A stretch of 64,000 nt of DNA, from contig NZ_FNOJ01000001.1 of NCBI RefSeq assembly GCF_900107035.1, positions 186,001 to 250,000 of the forward strand. The letters run 5' to 3'. Position 1 is the stretch's first letter, and the number at the start of each line of letters is the position of its first letter. Shown here piece after piece: positions 45,953 to 56,076 of the stretch. The position numbers and the translations under genes were made by a program. A model generated the notes under the pieces. That model did no database searches and was not told the origin of the DNA. It worked only from the letters and a program-made list of their open reading frames with translations. Source of the stretch: Alicyclobacillus hesperidum (GTDB taxonomy: Bacteria > Bacillota > Bacilli > Alicyclobacillales > Alicyclobacillaceae).

Positions 45953-46918
45953 TCATATCTTCCGCAACTGCACCTCTTGTACCTGATGTCCCTCTCCTTT
46001 ATGTAAGATTAACTGCGCACGAGGTTTGGTGGGCAGTATGTTTTCCCGTAAATTTTTCGCATTGATCTCTTCCCAGATACGCGAGGCCGTCGCTTCAGCT
46101 TCCACATCGGTCAGCGATGCATAACGGTGAAAATACGACTCTGGATTGCGAAACGCAGTTTGTCTTAATGTGAAAAAGCGCGTGATGTACCATTCGCGGA
46201 TTAGGTTCTCAGGCGCATCGACATAGATGGAGAAGTCGAAGAAGTCGGACACAAAGATGTTCATTGGCCTCTGCGCATGGCTGGCGGCCGACGTCTGCAG
46301 GACATTGAGCCCCTCTAAAATGACGATATCAGGTTGACGAACTACGATTTTTTCGGTCGGGACGATGTCGTAGGCAAGATGTGAATACACTGGAGCCTCG
46401 ACAATTGGTTTTCCAGACTTAACATCCGCCAAAAATTGAATAAGCCGCCGCGTGTTGTAGCTCTCCGGAAATCCTTTGCGGTGCATGATACCGCGGCGCT
46501 CCAATTCGGCATTTGGAAACAGAAACCCGTCTGTCGTAACGAGATCCACTTTCGGATGATTAGGCCAGCGCGACAAGAGCGCTTGTACGATGCGAGCAGT
46601 GGTGCTTTTGCCGACGGCAACACTTCCCGCAATCCCGATGATATAAGGGACCTTCGTTCCGGTATGGCCGAGGAACTTGTGGGTCGCTTCGTACAGGCTT
46701 TGTGTCGCACCCACGTACAGGTTTAATAGCCTTGATAAAGGAAGATAAATGTCCTCGACTTCAGCGAGTGACACGCGTTCGTTGATTCCATGCAGGCGCG
46801 CCAAATCTTCCTCCTGCAACAAAAGCGGCGTGGAAGCGCGCAATTGTCGCCACTCCTCACGCGAAAACGAGATAAAAGGGCTAAAGCGATTCGCCTTGGA
46901 GACCCGTTCTTGTCCCAT
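45953..46918 (-). CDS. coaA: Type I pantothenate kinase
   Basis: The 321-residue enzyme has the P-loop [35 protein letters not shown] and the CoaA-specific YYxP-like region ([19 protein letters not shown]). It phosphorylates pantothenate, the first step to coenzyme A. ATG 46918 has CGGAGG 7-8 nt upstream; the frame extending to 47020 is unsupported. The length is typical. Confidence 0.96.
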   Translation of the reverse strand: MGQERVSKANRFSPFISFSREEWRQLRASTPLLLQEEDLARLHGINERVSLAEVEDIYLPLSRLLNLYVGATQSLYEATHKFLGHTGTKVPYIIGIAGSVAVGKSTTARIVQALLSRWPNHPKVDLVTTDGFLFPNAELERRGIMHRKGFPESYNTRRLIQFLADVKSGKPIVEAPVYSHLAYDIVPTEKIVVRQPDIVILEGLNVLQTSAASHAQRPMNIFVSDFFDFSIYVDAPENLIREWYITRFFTLRQTAFRNPESYFHRYASLTDVEAEATASRIWEEINAKNLRENILPTKPRAQLILHKGEGHQVQEVQLRKI

Positions 46919-46953
46919 GATTCGCCTCCGATATGTGCCGCTTACCATGTTGA

Positions 46954-46975
46954 AGCCCGGCCAAAGAGCCGGGCT
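46954..46975. terminator. Hairpin downstream of the ABC exporter operon
   Basis: AGCCCGGC and GCCGGGCT form a perfect 8-bp stem around six bases. It lies between the second exporter operon and coaA; no strong T-run follows. Confidence 0.5.
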
Positions 46976-47036
46976 AGTGCAAAGTATACATGCTTTGATC
47001 GTTAAACAGAAGGGAGACATTCGCCGCTACCTACAC

Positions 47037-48875
47037 TTAGGCGAGAAACTTGTACTGTGCGGCTACCAAGTCGTAGTAATAACCTCCATGCGCCATGAGT
47101 TGCGCATGGGTCCCACGTTCGACGATCCGCCCCCCGTCAAACACCAAAATTTGATGGGCATCGCGAATCGTCGAGAGCCTGTGCGCAACGACAAACGCCG
47201 TCCGCCCTTCCAGCAATACGTTAAGTCCCTTTTGAATCAGGTGTTCGGTATAGGTATCAATACTCGCCGTCGCCTCATCGAGTATCAAGATGCGCGGATC
47301 AGCAAGAATGGCTCGCGCAAACGAAATGAGTTGGCGCTGTCCTTGCGACAAGCGACTGCCCCGTTCGCGCACCTCCGTGTGATAACCTTCCGGCAAGTTC
47401 TCGATAAACTCATGCGCATAGACGGCACGGGCAGCCGCCTTCACCTCTTCGTCGGAAGCAGCGGGATTGCCATACCGAATATTGTCCATAATGGTTCCCG
47501 AAAAGATGAAGGTATCTTGCAACACGATACCAATCTGACTGCGCAAGCTATCGAGGGACACCTTGGCAATATCTTTGCCATCGACGAGAATGGAACCTTC
47601 TGTCGGATCGTAAAAGCGAGCTAGCAGGTTGATGACCGTGCTTTTACCGGCGCCCGTATGGCCAACCAAGGCCACGGTTTGCCCTGGCAGAGCTTCGAAT
47701 GATACGTCGCTCAGCGCTCTCCGGCCCTCTTCATAGGAAAAGCCAACAGAACGGAACTCAACTTTCCCTTTAATAGGAGGCAAAGCGATTGCGTCATCGC
47801 GATCGACGACATTCGCTTGGGTGTCGAGATACTGGAAAATACGTTCTGAAGATGCCATGGCGACGAGAATTTGGTTGTATACTTGACCAAGTTGGCCGAT
47901 GGGCGTCCAGAAGTTCCCGAGGTAGTTGGCAAAGGCAACGAGCAACCCGACGGTGACGACCCCATTGTGTAACAGATGCACGCCATACCAGAAAAGCAAA
48001 GCGCTTCCGAGTGCACCGGTCAAGTCGACGAGTGGGCCAAACGGAATGGACCAACGCTGCGCACGCAAGAAGGTCGCCATGTAATCGCGGTTCATCTTTT
48101 CAAAGAACATTTGATTCTCGTCCTGGCGCACATACGATTCGGTCACGCGCATGCCTTGAATGCCTTCTGCTAGGTGCGCATTGATTCGGCTCAGACGAAG
48201 ACGCACCTGCTGCCACGCGCGACGGATTTGAATCGTCAAGCGCAACGAGAGCATAAACATGAAGGGAACGACGACCAATGTCACAATCGACAACTGCCAG
48301 TTCAGTGAAAACATGATGGCAATGATGCCAATCAACGTGAACAAGTTGGTGATCGAATTGATGACGCCGTTCGTGAACAAATCCTGTAGTGAGTTGACGT
48401 CATTTAAAATCCGAACCAAAATCGACCCGGCTGGTCTGGCATCGAAAAAATCGCTCGACAATCCCTGGACGTGGACGAACAGCTCCCTGCGCAGTCCTTG
48501 GATGACGCGCTGACCAAGTTGGTTCGTCAAGTAGATGCGAAATGACGACGCCGCAAAGTTCAGCAAGTAAAGCCCAATGAGTATTGCTCCATAAGCCAAC
48601 AACGCATGCACGCGGTGATGTGCAATCGCCGTATCAATGGTTCGGCCAACCAAGTAGGGGGCGATGAGTGTGACCGCCAGGTTGCCTAGCGTTGCGCAGA
48701 AGGCAGCTGCCATCAGTCCAGGATAAGGTCGCATATATGACGCGAGCCGCTTCATGAGTGTAAATTGAAAGCTCTTTTCCAAAGCCTCATCATCGCGGTA
48801 AATAAAAGGCGCACGTAGCAATTCTTCGCGATTCGACGCTTCGGAGCGCACTTGTTCCTTCGCGTTCACGCTCAT
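47037..48875 (-). CDS. ABC exporter half-transporter, catalytic-site subunit (pair 2)
   Basis: The 612-residue chain has a six-helix exporter domain and an ATPase domain with GHTGAGKSTVINL, a variant signature LSQGQRQL and LILDEATASID with the catalytic Glu. It overlaps its partner by 4 bp. As in the 18-22 kb pair, this is the chain with a full catalytic Glu and an atypical signature. Multidrug or lipid export is typical of the family. Confidence 0.88.
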   Translation of the reverse strand: MSVNAKEQVRSEASNREELLRAPFIYRDDEALEKSFQFTLMKRLASYMRPYPGLMAAAFCATLGNLAVTLIAPYLVGRTIDTAIAHHRVHALLAYGAILIGLYLLNFAASSFRIYLTNQLGQRVIQGLRRELFVHVQGLSSDFFDARPAGSILVRILNDVNSLQDLFTNGVINSITNLFTLIGIIAIMFSLNWQLSIVTLVVVPFMFMLSLRLTIQIRRAWQQVRLRLSRINAHLAEGIQGMRVTESYVRQDENQMFFEKMNRDYMATFLRAQRWSIPFGPLVDLTGALGSALLFWYGVHLLHNGVVTVGLLVAFANYLGNFWTPIGQLGQVYNQILVAMASSERIFQYLDTQANVVDRDDAIALPPIKGKVEFRSVGFSYEEGRRALSDVSFEALPGQTVALVGHTGAGKSTVINLLARFYDPTEGSILVDGKDIAKVSLDSLRSQIGIVLQDTFIFSGTIMDNIRYGNPAASDEEVKAAARAVYAHEFIENLPEGYHTEVRERGSRLSQGQRQLISFARAILADPRILILDEATASIDTYTEHLIQKGLNVLLEGRTAFVVAHRLSTIRDAHQILVFDGGRIVERGTHAQLMAHGGYYYDLVAAQYKFLA

Positions 48876-50650
48876 CCGATGTGCCCCTCCGTTCCGGTCT
48901 GTGCTGTTTCTCCGCTATCGTTCATCGAAGCGAAATCTTGAAACTGCATGTCGAAGATATGCCGGTATAGCCCGTGACTGGCGAGCAATTCCTCATGTGT
49001 ACCACGTTCGACGATCCGCCCGCCGTCGAGGACGAGAATCTGATCCGCGCGCTTGAGTGACGATATGCGATGGGCAATGATAAACGTCGTCCGGCCAGCC
49101 ATGACCTTTTGCAAAGCCTGCTGAATCTCATATTCCGTCTCCATGTCGACCGCGCTCGTCGCATCGTCGAGAATGAGGATGCTTGGATTCAGCAAGATTG
49201 CCCGGGCTAAGGCAACGCGTTGTTTTTGCCCACCGGAAAGTCCCATGCCGCGCTCGCCGACGAGTGTCATATAACCTTCGGGAAGCTCGTCGATGAACTC
49301 CGCGGCATCCGCAATAGCAGCGGCCCGGCGGACGTCCTCAACCTTCGCGTGAGGGCGCCCGTATGCAATGTTGGCGAAAATGGTCGTCGAGAAGAGGAAC
49401 GGATCCTGAAACGCGACGCCGACCTGCGAGCGCAACGCGTGGCGGTTCCAGGATCGAATTGGAATTCCGTCAATTAATACTTCGCCTTCCGTCGCATCCC
49501 GAAACCTGGCAATGAGCGACGTCAACGTCGTTTTGCCGGCACCGGTCAAGCCAAGCAAGGCAATGGTCTGCCCCGGCTCGGCAGTAAAGTTGATGTCCGA
49601 TAAAACCCACTTGTCGCCCATCTTGACACCGACATTGCGAAACTCTACTTTTCCTTGGACCGATTGCGAGATTTGCTCATCTGACGCGTCAAGGTCGTCC
49701 GGATACTCGAGAATCTCGAGTAAACGCTCTCCTGCTGCGGTTGCTTGGGTCCAGTTATTGAGGAAAAATCCGAGTTGCGACATCGGCCAAATCATGTACC
49801 AAACCACGGACAAAAAGGCGACCAGATCACCCAAGTTCATGTGCGATGACATGACGAGCCAGCCACCGACCATCAAGATGAGTACCACGCCAATATTGCC
49901 GACGAGTTCGATAAACGGGAAGAACTTGCGCCAAAGCTTCGTCGCTTGCATGTTTGCACCATAATAGGCGTCATTGCGCTCGTTGAATTTGTCGATCTCA
50001 AACGATTCTTTTGCAAACGATTTCACCGTGCGCATACCCATGAGGTTTTCCTGCACGCCCGAATTCAGATTGCCAAGAGTGCGCCGCACAGCCTGGAATA
50101 CCGGATGCAATTGCCGGTCAAAGCGGATAGCCGTCACCGCCAAAATAGGCATGAGAGCGGTGAGAACCAACGCCAATATCCAGTTCATCGTCAACATCAT
50201 GCTGATCCCAAGCACGACGGTAAGGCCTAGGCTCATCAGGTTGTTGATGCCGAATGCAAAGAACATGCGAAACGCATCCAAATCCGCTGTCATCCGCGAC
50301 ATCAGATCCCCTGTATGAACGTTGTCATAATAGGAAAACGGTTGATGATTCAGTTTTTTGTACAATGCGTTGCGCAGATCGAACGCGGTTTTGCTGCCAA
50401 ACACCTGCGCCAAATACGCTTGCGAGAAATTAAATACGCCTTTGACCATCGACGCAAGCAAAATCGCCGCAGATAGCGGCAGCAACGCCTGAAAATGATG
50501 ACCGATGACGACTCGATTGACGATCATTTTCAGTAAGTACGGATAGGCGAGTTGAAGTGCTGTCGTTAACACCAGCAAGCCCAAACTGACATACAGCAAG
50601 CGCAAATAAGGACGGTAAAAGCGGCTTAAACGCCGGTACACGCCTTCCAC
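48872..50650 (-). CDS. ABC exporter half-transporter, degenerate-site subunit (pair 2)
   Basis: The 592-residue chain has the exporter membrane domain and an ATPase domain with GLTGAGKTTLTSL, canonical LSGGQKQR and Walker B LILDDATSAVD, where Asp replaces the catalytic Glu. GTG 50650 is favoured because GGAGAG lies upstream. The gene order (Asp chain first, Glu chain second, ATGA overlap) is the same as in pair 1. Confidence 0.88.
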   Translation of the reverse strand: MEGVYRRLSRFYRPYLRLLYVSLGLLVLTTALQLAYPYLLKMIVNRVVIGHHFQALLPLSAAILLASMVKGVFNFSQAYLAQVFGSKTAFDLRNALYKKLNHQPFSYYDNVHTGDLMSRMTADLDAFRMFFAFGINNLMSLGLTVVLGISMMLTMNWILALVLTALMPILAVTAIRFDRQLHPVFQAVRRTLGNLNSGVQENLMGMRTVKSFAKESFEIDKFNERNDAYYGANMQATKLWRKFFPFIELVGNIGVVLILMVGGWLVMSSHMNLGDLVAFLSVVWYMIWPMSQLGFFLNNWTQATAAGERLLEILEYPDDLDASDEQISQSVQGKVEFRNVGVKMGDKWVLSDINFTAEPGQTIALLGLTGAGKTTLTSLIARFRDATEGEVLIDGIPIRSWNRHALRSQVGVAFQDPFLFSTTIFANIAYGRPHAKVEDVRRAAAIADAAEFIDELPEGYMTLVGERGMGLSGGQKQRVALARAILLNPSILILDDATSAVDMETEYEIQQALQKVMAGRTTFIIAHRISSLKRADQILVLDGGRIVERGTHEELLASHGLYRHIFDMQFQDFASMNDSGETAQTGTEGHIG

Positions 50651-50844
50651 AAAAGTCTCTCCTCTCCCACTTTCCGACACCAGGTGGTGCGACACGAGTG
50701 TCATTTAACCACAAACCAGGAAGGCTGCATATTGTCGATTTGGTCATCTAATGACGAATTTGGCTGGCAAGAAAACTAAGCCGTTTTGACCTATCTTCTG
50801 GGATTATCAGGATGGGAGCGGGGCAGACCGCCGAATGCTGGCGG

Positions 50845-51684
50845 TCACTGTGCCCGCTGTCGAAATTCGCTTGGGGAGACGCCATACTTGGCCCGAAACA
50901 CGCGATAAAAGTAAGAATATGAACGAAAACCACAAAGATCGGCAATTTGCTCTAAATTGAGATTGCTAAAGCGCATTCGATCACATGCCATTTGCAAGCG
51001 TACGTCCTGCAAGTATTGAACAATCGTTTGCCCATAGGCTTCTTTAAAGACATGCACCGCCCGGGACACGGAGAGTCCAATGTCTTCAGCGACGTCGCGC
51101 AAGGTAAACTCCTCGGCTGCGTGCTTCTCAATATACGAGCGAATGCGCTCCGCCGCTAAAGGAATGGGAGATGCGGCAGCGGGATCGTAACCATATTTAT
51201 CGACGGTCAGACACAAGGCCCGCAACAGATAATCGCACAACTCCAAATCTGGCTGGCCCGGTCGCCGGTACTCCTCAATGAGTTGTCGCCAAAGATACAC
51301 ACAGTTCTCATGGAGAGCCAACCGCAGATGTGTCTTACGCGGGCGCCCTTGCCACCATTGATCTAACCAGGGACCTTCACAAAACAAGTAGAGGTCCGTC
51401 GACAACACGTCGTTTGTCGACGTGCGATCAGCATCGTTCCCTTCGATCCGCAGCTCGTACACCTGCCCGGGTGCAAACATGACAAGATCGCCCGCCTCGG
51501 CGACCAACAGACGATCACCGATCAAAACGCGCGCTTGGCCATCGGTTTGCAGGCGGAATAAATACGAGTCGAGTCCAGAGCGAACACTTTGAACGTATGG
51601 CGCCTCGTGTTCGGCAAAGCCAGCACCACGCACCTTCGTCCCAAGCCCTGGTTGGGAATGGACGCATGCGTTGTCCATCAACAC
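50845..51684 (-). CDS. AraC-family transcriptional regulator
   Basis: An N-terminal cupin-like sensing domain (LLVAEAGDLVMFAPGQVYEL) is followed by two C-terminal HTH motifs (FTLRDVAEDIGLSVSRAVHV and LEQIADLCGFRSYSYFYRVF, ending KYGVSPSEFR). The 279-residue length is normal. Start GTG 51684 or ATG 51678. It is divergent from the DUF1641 gene by about 215 bp. The N-terminal type often senses sugars. Confidence 0.9.
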   Translation of the reverse strand: MLMDNACVHSQPGLGTKVRGAGFAEHEAPYVQSVRSGLDSYLFRLQTDGQARVLIGDRLLVAEAGDLVMFAPGQVYELRIEGNDADRTSTNDVLSTDLYLFCEGPWLDQWWQGRPRKTHLRLALHENCVYLWRQLIEEYRRPGQPDLELCDYLLRALCLTVDKYGYDPAAASPIPLAAERIRSYIEKHAAEEFTLRDVAEDIGLSVSRAVHVFKEAYGQTIVQYLQDVRLQMACDRMRFSNLNLEQIADLCGFRSYSYFYRVFRAKYGVSPSEFRQRAQ

Positions 51685-51899
51685 GGCACCATCACTCCAT
51701 CTGCGACAAGTTACACAATTCGTTTTGCTATACAGTTTGAATCATACAGGTGCGCGGGCATGTACGGCAATATCGAGGCAACATCTATTAGACATTGTCG
51801 CTCGCGTCCACTATACTGGGCAATGGAATGTAACGTCCCAGACAATCCTAGGATCGCACGCGGTTCCATCGGTGCAACGAAGGCAAGGAGGCACATTCA

Positions 51900-52385
51900 G
51901 TGAGTGAGGCAACGCAAACCCACGAAACGGTCGACGTCTCTGACGTCCTGCTCGATCCCGCCGTACAAGCATCCCTCAATACCATCTTGGAGAAACTTCC
52001 ACAAATTGCGCAAGTGATGACGGCCCTGACAAAGGATGAAGAGACGCTCACGAGTTTGACCACCGTGATCGAAAACCTTCCCCGTCTGTCGAAGATAGTA
52101 TACTTGCTTGGCCGTGTCTACCAGGCAGCGGAAGATGTCGTCACGGATGGCGATACCCTCGAAGGATTTTCGAACATGTTCCAAAACTTCACGAAACCGG
52201 CTGTCGACGTGGCGAAGAAAGGGCTGCGCGCCTACAACGCCGCGAAAGAACGCGCGGAACATGACACCACGGTGTACAGCGTATTCAGCCTGTTGAAGTT
52301 GCTCAAGGATCCCAATGTTCAAAAGGGCATTCGCTTGGTGACCGCCATGCTGGACGAACTCGGCAAGGAGTCTCATCAAGAGTAA
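51900..52385 (+). CDS. DUF1641 family protein
   Basis: The 161-residue, mainly helical protein shows the DUF1641 pattern (LDPAVQASLNTILEKLPQIA, LPRLSKIVYLLGRVYQAAED, VQKGIRLVTAMLDELG). Members often lie near formate dehydrogenase or oxidoreductase genes, but none is adjacent here. The GTG start at 51900 has AAGGAGG 8 nt upstream. Its function is unknown. Confidence 0.82.
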   Translation: MSEATQTHETVDVSDVLLDPAVQASLNTILEKLPQIAQVMTALTKDEETLTSLTTVIENLPRLSKIVYLLGRVYQAAEDVVTDGDTLEGFSNMFQNFTKPAVDVAKKGLRAYNAAKERAEHDTTVYSVFSLLKLLKDPNVQKGIRLVTAMLDELGKESHQE

Positions 52386-52397
52386 ACAATGTCGCAT

Positions 52398-52428
52398 AAA
52401 GCCACGCCGAATCGGCGTGGCTTTTTAT
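52398..52428 (+). terminator. Intrinsic terminator after the DUF1641 gene
   Basis: AAAGCCACGCCGA and TCGGCGTGGCTTT pair almost without a loop, followed by TTTAT. Confidence 0.9.
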
Positions 52429-52544
52429 ATCCATGCCCATCTCTGCGCCAACCGAATCCTATCCTGTCATAGGTTTCATACCGTGACCCAACTGGGACAT
52501 GCTACATCTATGCGTGTCAAGAAAACTGGGTGGGAGGAGCCAAG

Positions 52545-52730
52545 ATGGACGTTCATCGCGCAAAAGACATCATCGCGTCAAAAGAGTTCATACCGGTTGA
52601 ATACGAAGGGACACCGGTGTATATCAATCGCGTCTTTGAATCGAGCCCGTACGCAGAAGTTCGGTACGAAAATGGCGCCATCACAGAAGTACCTGTCTCA
52701 GAGTTAAAGGAGGTCGGGAAGCCTCACTGA
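52545..52730 (+). CDS. sspH: H-type small acid-soluble spore protein
   Basis: The 61-residue protein starts MDVHRAKDIIASKEFIPVEY and continues EGTPVYINRVFES, the SspH family pattern (RAKEI..S, then G.PVYI). SspH proteins are made in the forespore and packed in the spore core. ATG 52545 has GGGAGGAG 7 nt upstream. A second copy is at 62271-62453. It marks the organism as a spore-former. Confidence 0.85.
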   Translation: MDVHRAKDIIASKEFIPVEYEGTPVYINRVFESSPYAEVRYENGAITEVPVSELKEVGKPH

Positions 52731-52890
52731 TGCAAACCGCCTGGCCCCAATCTGTGCGCGGGCTGGGCTGGATTGCCTATTGGTCTTTTACACCACCGCA
52801 AAACCTTGCTACATTGAATAGAGAGTTGTCAAAGAGGCACTTCCTCTTGAAACCACTTGGACACATCATCGCGAAAGGATGAGTTCGGAT

Positions 52891-53319
52891 ATGGATAAGG
52901 ATGATTTGAAACGCCGCTTGACACCCCTTCAGTACGAGGTTACGCAACACAATGCAACGGAGCCACCGTTCCACAACGAATTTTGGAACCATAGCGAGGA
53001 AGGCATCTACGTTGACGTCGTCTCTGGCGAGCCGCTGTTCTCCTCGCGCGACAAGTACGACGCAGGTTGCGGCTGGCCCAGTTTTACGAAGCCGATTGAA
53101 TCCGACGTCGTGATCGAACGGCCGGACTACAGCCACGGCATGATCCGAACCGAAGTGCGCAGCCAGCAAGCCGACTCCCATCTAGGCCATGTCTTTACAG
53201 ACGGCCCGCGTGCGACCGGCGGCTTGCGCTACTGCATCAACTCCGCCGCCTTGCGCTTCATCCCGAAGAGCGATTTAGAAAAAGAAGGATATGGAGAATA
53301 TCTGAAGCTGTTCGATTAA
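52891..53319 (+). CDS. msrB: Peptide methionine (R)-S-oxide reductase
   Basis: The 142-residue enzyme shows [50 protein letters not shown] and the catalytic [11 protein letters not shown]. The paired CxxC zinc sites of zinc-type MsrB are absent, so it is the zinc-free form. It repairs methionine-R-sulfoxide in proteins. ATG 52891 is chosen, but ATG 52879 is possible; both are close to AAAGG. Confidence 0.93.
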   Translation: MDKDDLKRRLTPLQYEVTQHNATEPPFHNEFWNHSEEGIYVDVVSGEPLFSSRDKYDAGCGWPSFTKPIESDVVIERPDYSHGMIRTEVRSQQADSHLGHVFTDGPRATGGLRYCINSAALRFIPKSDLEKEGYGEYLKLFD

Positions 53320-53354
53320 ATAGAGTCCGGTCCAAGGCACAAAGGAGACACGAG

Positions 53355-54122
53355 ATGTTTGTCGTTATCAAGATCATCGAAAGCTTGTTGATCCCGCCCG
53401 GCCTGTTCGCTTTGACCTTCGCCCTCGCCGGACTCTTTGGCCTTGGCCGATACAGATGGTTGGCGAAGACCAACATCGCAATCGCGCTCGCCATCGTCAT
53501 CGTCTCGACGCAATGGTTCGCCAACCTGCTTTTGCGCCCGCTCGAATCTGCGTATCCCCAGCCCAAAGACCCGCGAGGCGACGCCATCGTCGTGCTGGGC
53601 GGCGGCTTTACGACAGGCACGCCGGACATCACCGGACTGGGCAATCTATACGGCGATTCGTCGGTCCGGCTGCTCGCGGCGGCCATGTTGTATCGTCGGC
53701 TACACATCCCGATTCTCTTGTCAGGAGGACCAAACACACGCGTGGGCGATCACGCTTACTCGTTTGCCGCCATCGGCCGTCGCGACCTCATTGCCCTGGG
53801 CGTTCCCAACCAGATGATCTGGCAGGAGCCAAATAGTCGCGACACGCAGGAGAACGCCTTGTTCTCGGCCGCCATTCTGCGGGCACACCACGTGCAAACG
53901 CCCCTGCTCATCACCTCGGCGTACCATATGCGCCGCGCCATGCTCGATTTTGCCAAAGCACAGGTGAAAGCCGTGCCGTATCCTGTGGGCTACTTGGTCA
54001 ATCGCACAGCGAGCCACGACGCGTTCGGCTGGTTGCCATCTATGCAAGGCCTCGACGATACAACGATAGCCGTGCGCGAGTACTTCGGCATCGCGGCGAC
54101 CCAGATTGGCGTGCGCGGCTAA
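53355..54122 (+). CDS. YdcF/ElyC-like DUF218 membrane protein
   Basis: Two N-terminal hydrophobic helices (about 5-30 and 40-60) precede a DUF218 domain with AIVVLGGGFTTG, LSGGPNTRVGD, SRDTQENALFSA and LITSAYHMRRAM. Members of this family act in envelope or undecaprenyl-phosphate metabolism in E. coli. ATG 53355 has AAAGGAG 8 nt upstream. The specific role is unknown. Confidence 0.83.
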   Translation: MFVVIKIIESLLIPPGLFALTFALAGLFGLGRYRWLAKTNIAIALAIVIVSTQWFANLLLRPLESAYPQPKDPRGDAIVVLGGGFTTGTPDITGLGNLYGDSSVRLLAAAMLYRRLHIPILLSGGPNTRVGDHAYSFAAIGRRDLIALGVPNQMIWQEPNSRDTQENALFSAAILRAHHVQTPLLITSAYHMRRAMLDFAKAQVKAVPYPVGYLVNRTASHDAFGWLPSMQGLDDTTIAVREYFGIAATQIGVRG

Positions 54123-54136
54123 ACCGGTGACAATCG

Positions 54137-54913
54137 TCACTCCGCGTGAAGTTGTGCCCGCAGATCCGTATACGCCTCGGCCGTCGCTGCCACAATGCCA
54201 TTGACCAAGGTATTCTGCTGATTAAACACAAAGGGCTTGGCCGCCTTGTCGGTCACGTGGCCGCCGGCAGCTTTGACGATCGCGACACCTGCCGCGATGT
54301 CCCACTCGTTTTTCGGCCCAAGGCTAAATGTAGCATCGGCTTGTCCCGCCCCAACCAGGGCCAACTTGTACGCGATAGACCCAACGGCTTCGACACGCAT
54401 CGTCTGCTCAAACCGGGCAAATTCCCCGCGCTTGATTTCTGAGCGACTCCCTAGCACGGTCAACTGCTCGCCGCGCGCGCGTGAAGCACGTATAGGGTTG
54501 CCGTTGAGCCATGCCCCACTCCCGACCAAACCGGTGAATAGTTCGCGCCGGGCCGGGTTGCAAATGACCCCAAGTACAGCTTCGCCCCGTTTTGACAGCG
54601 CAACCGAGACCGCGTACTGCGGAACGCCTTCCACAAATTCGCGCGTGCCGTCGATAGGATCGACAATCCAAACATACTCCACATCCAACCGCGACAGGTC
54701 GTCGCGCGTCTCCTCCGAGAGCCAGCCAGAGCCAGGCAAAAGCGCGAGCAACCGCTCGCGCAAAAACGTATCACATGCCAGATCTGCCGTCGTGACCGGA
54801 TCCGAAAACCCTTTGAATTGCGTATCAAATCCCTTTTTCGCAATATCCTCCACAATGTTGCCCGCATCCTCAACGAACTGTGCGACAGCCTGTAACAGCG
54901 ATGTATCGATCAC
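54137..54913 (-). CDS. Inositol monophosphatase / bisphosphate nucleotidase family enzyme
   Basis: The metal-binding signatures are present: SDPVTTADLACD, GWLSEETRD, WIVDPIDGTREFVEGVPQYA and KNEWDIAAGVAIVKAAGGHV. FVEG rather than the FxxG of IMPases, and the CysQ-like order, suggest 3'(2'),5'-bisphosphate nucleotidase or an IMPase-like activity. The GTG start at 54913 follows AAAGG; the 258-residue length fits. It is convergent with the YdcF-like gene. Confidence 0.85.
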   Translation of the reverse strand: MIDTSLLQAVAQFVEDAGNIVEDIAKKGFDTQFKGFSDPVTTADLACDTFLRERLLALLPGSGWLSEETRDDLSRLDVEYVWIVDPIDGTREFVEGVPQYAVSVALSKRGEAVLGVICNPARRELFTGLVGSGAWLNGNPIRASRARGEQLTVLGSRSEIKRGEFARFEQTMRVEAVGSIAYKLALVGAGQADATFSLGPKNEWDIAAGVAIVKAAGGHVTDKAAKPFVFNQQNTLVNGIVAATAEAYTDLRAQLHAE

Positions 54914-55012
54914 GATGCACAAACCTTTCCTTAAGCAAGTTGAGCCCTGCAAAAAAGACTCCTCATGCCCATTATACCGAGTATGTCCAACTTGCTCGTT
55001 TGCCTCCCAGAC

Positions 55013-56056
55013 TTACGCGAAGGCTCGTGCGGCTTCCCAGAGTCCATTCAGATACGCGAGGCCAAGTGCGCGATCGTACAGACCGTAACCGGGGTTTCCT
55101 GTCTCCCCCCAGATCATGCGCCCGTGATCCGGACGGACGGGACCCGCGTAGTTGATCTCGGCGAGCACCCGCACAAGGCCCAGCATGTCGATAGAGCCGT
55201 CGGCAGAAAGATGGCCAGACTCATAAAACGACCGCGGCCCGACTTTGCGCACATTGCGCAAATGCACGAAGTGCACCCGCTTTGCTTCTCCTAATTCACG
55301 GAGAATGAGTGGCAAGTCGTTGTCCGCTGAGGCACCAAGCGAACCAGAGCAAAAGCAGACGCCATTTGCGGGCTTGTCGCAAAGGCCAATGAGCCGCTGG
55401 AAGGCAGCGCGATCGACGATGATACGAGGGATGCCGATGACGGGCCAGGGCGGATCATCAGGATGAATCGCCATGTTGATCCCCACTTCGTCCGCAACGG
55501 GTATCACGGCCTGCAGGAAATAGGCGAGGTTGTCCCACAGCGCCTCCGTCCCCATCTCCCGATAGGTCACAAGCATCTCTTGCAAAAGATGCGAATCCGT
55601 CTCTAAGTTCCATGCAGGCAATCGCAAACGGCCGGCAAGCAACGCCTGTTCATCGACCTCTTCGTCAAAGTACGCGAGCGTGGTCGATCCGTCGGGCAGT
55701 TCATAAGCGAGCGACGTACGCAACCAATCGAACAAAGGCATGAAGTTATAGCACACCGTGCGAACGCCTGCGGCAGCCAGGCGCCGCAACGTCGTCTGAT
55801 AATTCGCGATGTACCCGTCGCGCGTTGCCCGTCCCAGCTTGATATCCTCGTGTACGGGTACGCTTTCGATCACGCTCAGTTGCAATCCCGCGGCTTCTAT
55901 GGTTTGGACAAGCGCCCGGATCTCATCCTCTGGCCAAGCTTCGCCTGCGGGTATGTGATAAAGCGAGGTGACAATGCCAACAACACCCGGAATTTGGCGT
56001 ATGTTCGCAAGTGTCACCGGATCGCTTGAGCCATACCATCGAAATGACATCTGCAT
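55013..56056 (-). CDS. uxuA: Mannonate dehydratase
   Basis: The 347-residue TIM-barrel protein has the UxuA pattern: FRWYGSSDPVTLANIRQIPG, VYNFMPLFDW-like CYNFMPLFDWLRT, MAIHPDDPPWPVIGIPRII, FCSGSLG and VRPDHGRMIWGE. It dehydrates mannonate to 2-keto-3-deoxygluconate. ATG 56056 has AGGAGGT 8 nt upstream. It is the last gene of the hexuronate operon. Confidence 0.95.
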   Translation of the reverse strand: MQMSFRWYGSSDPVTLANIRQIPGVVGIVTSLYHIPAGEAWPEDEIRALVQTIEAAGLQLSVIESVPVHEDIKLGRATRDGYIANYQTTLRRLAAAGVRTVCYNFMPLFDWLRTSLAYELPDGSTTLAYFDEEVDEQALLAGRLRLPAWNLETDSHLLQEMLVTYREMGTEALWDNLAYFLQAVIPVADEVGINMAIHPDDPPWPVIGIPRIIVDRAAFQRLIGLCDKPANGVCFCSGSLGASADNDLPLILRELGEAKRVHFVHLRNVRKVGPRSFYESGHLSADGSIDMLGLVRVLAEINYAGPVRPDHGRMIWGETGNPGYGLYDRALGLAYLNGLWEAARAFA

Positions 56057-56076
56057 CGTTGTGACCTCCTGCCCCG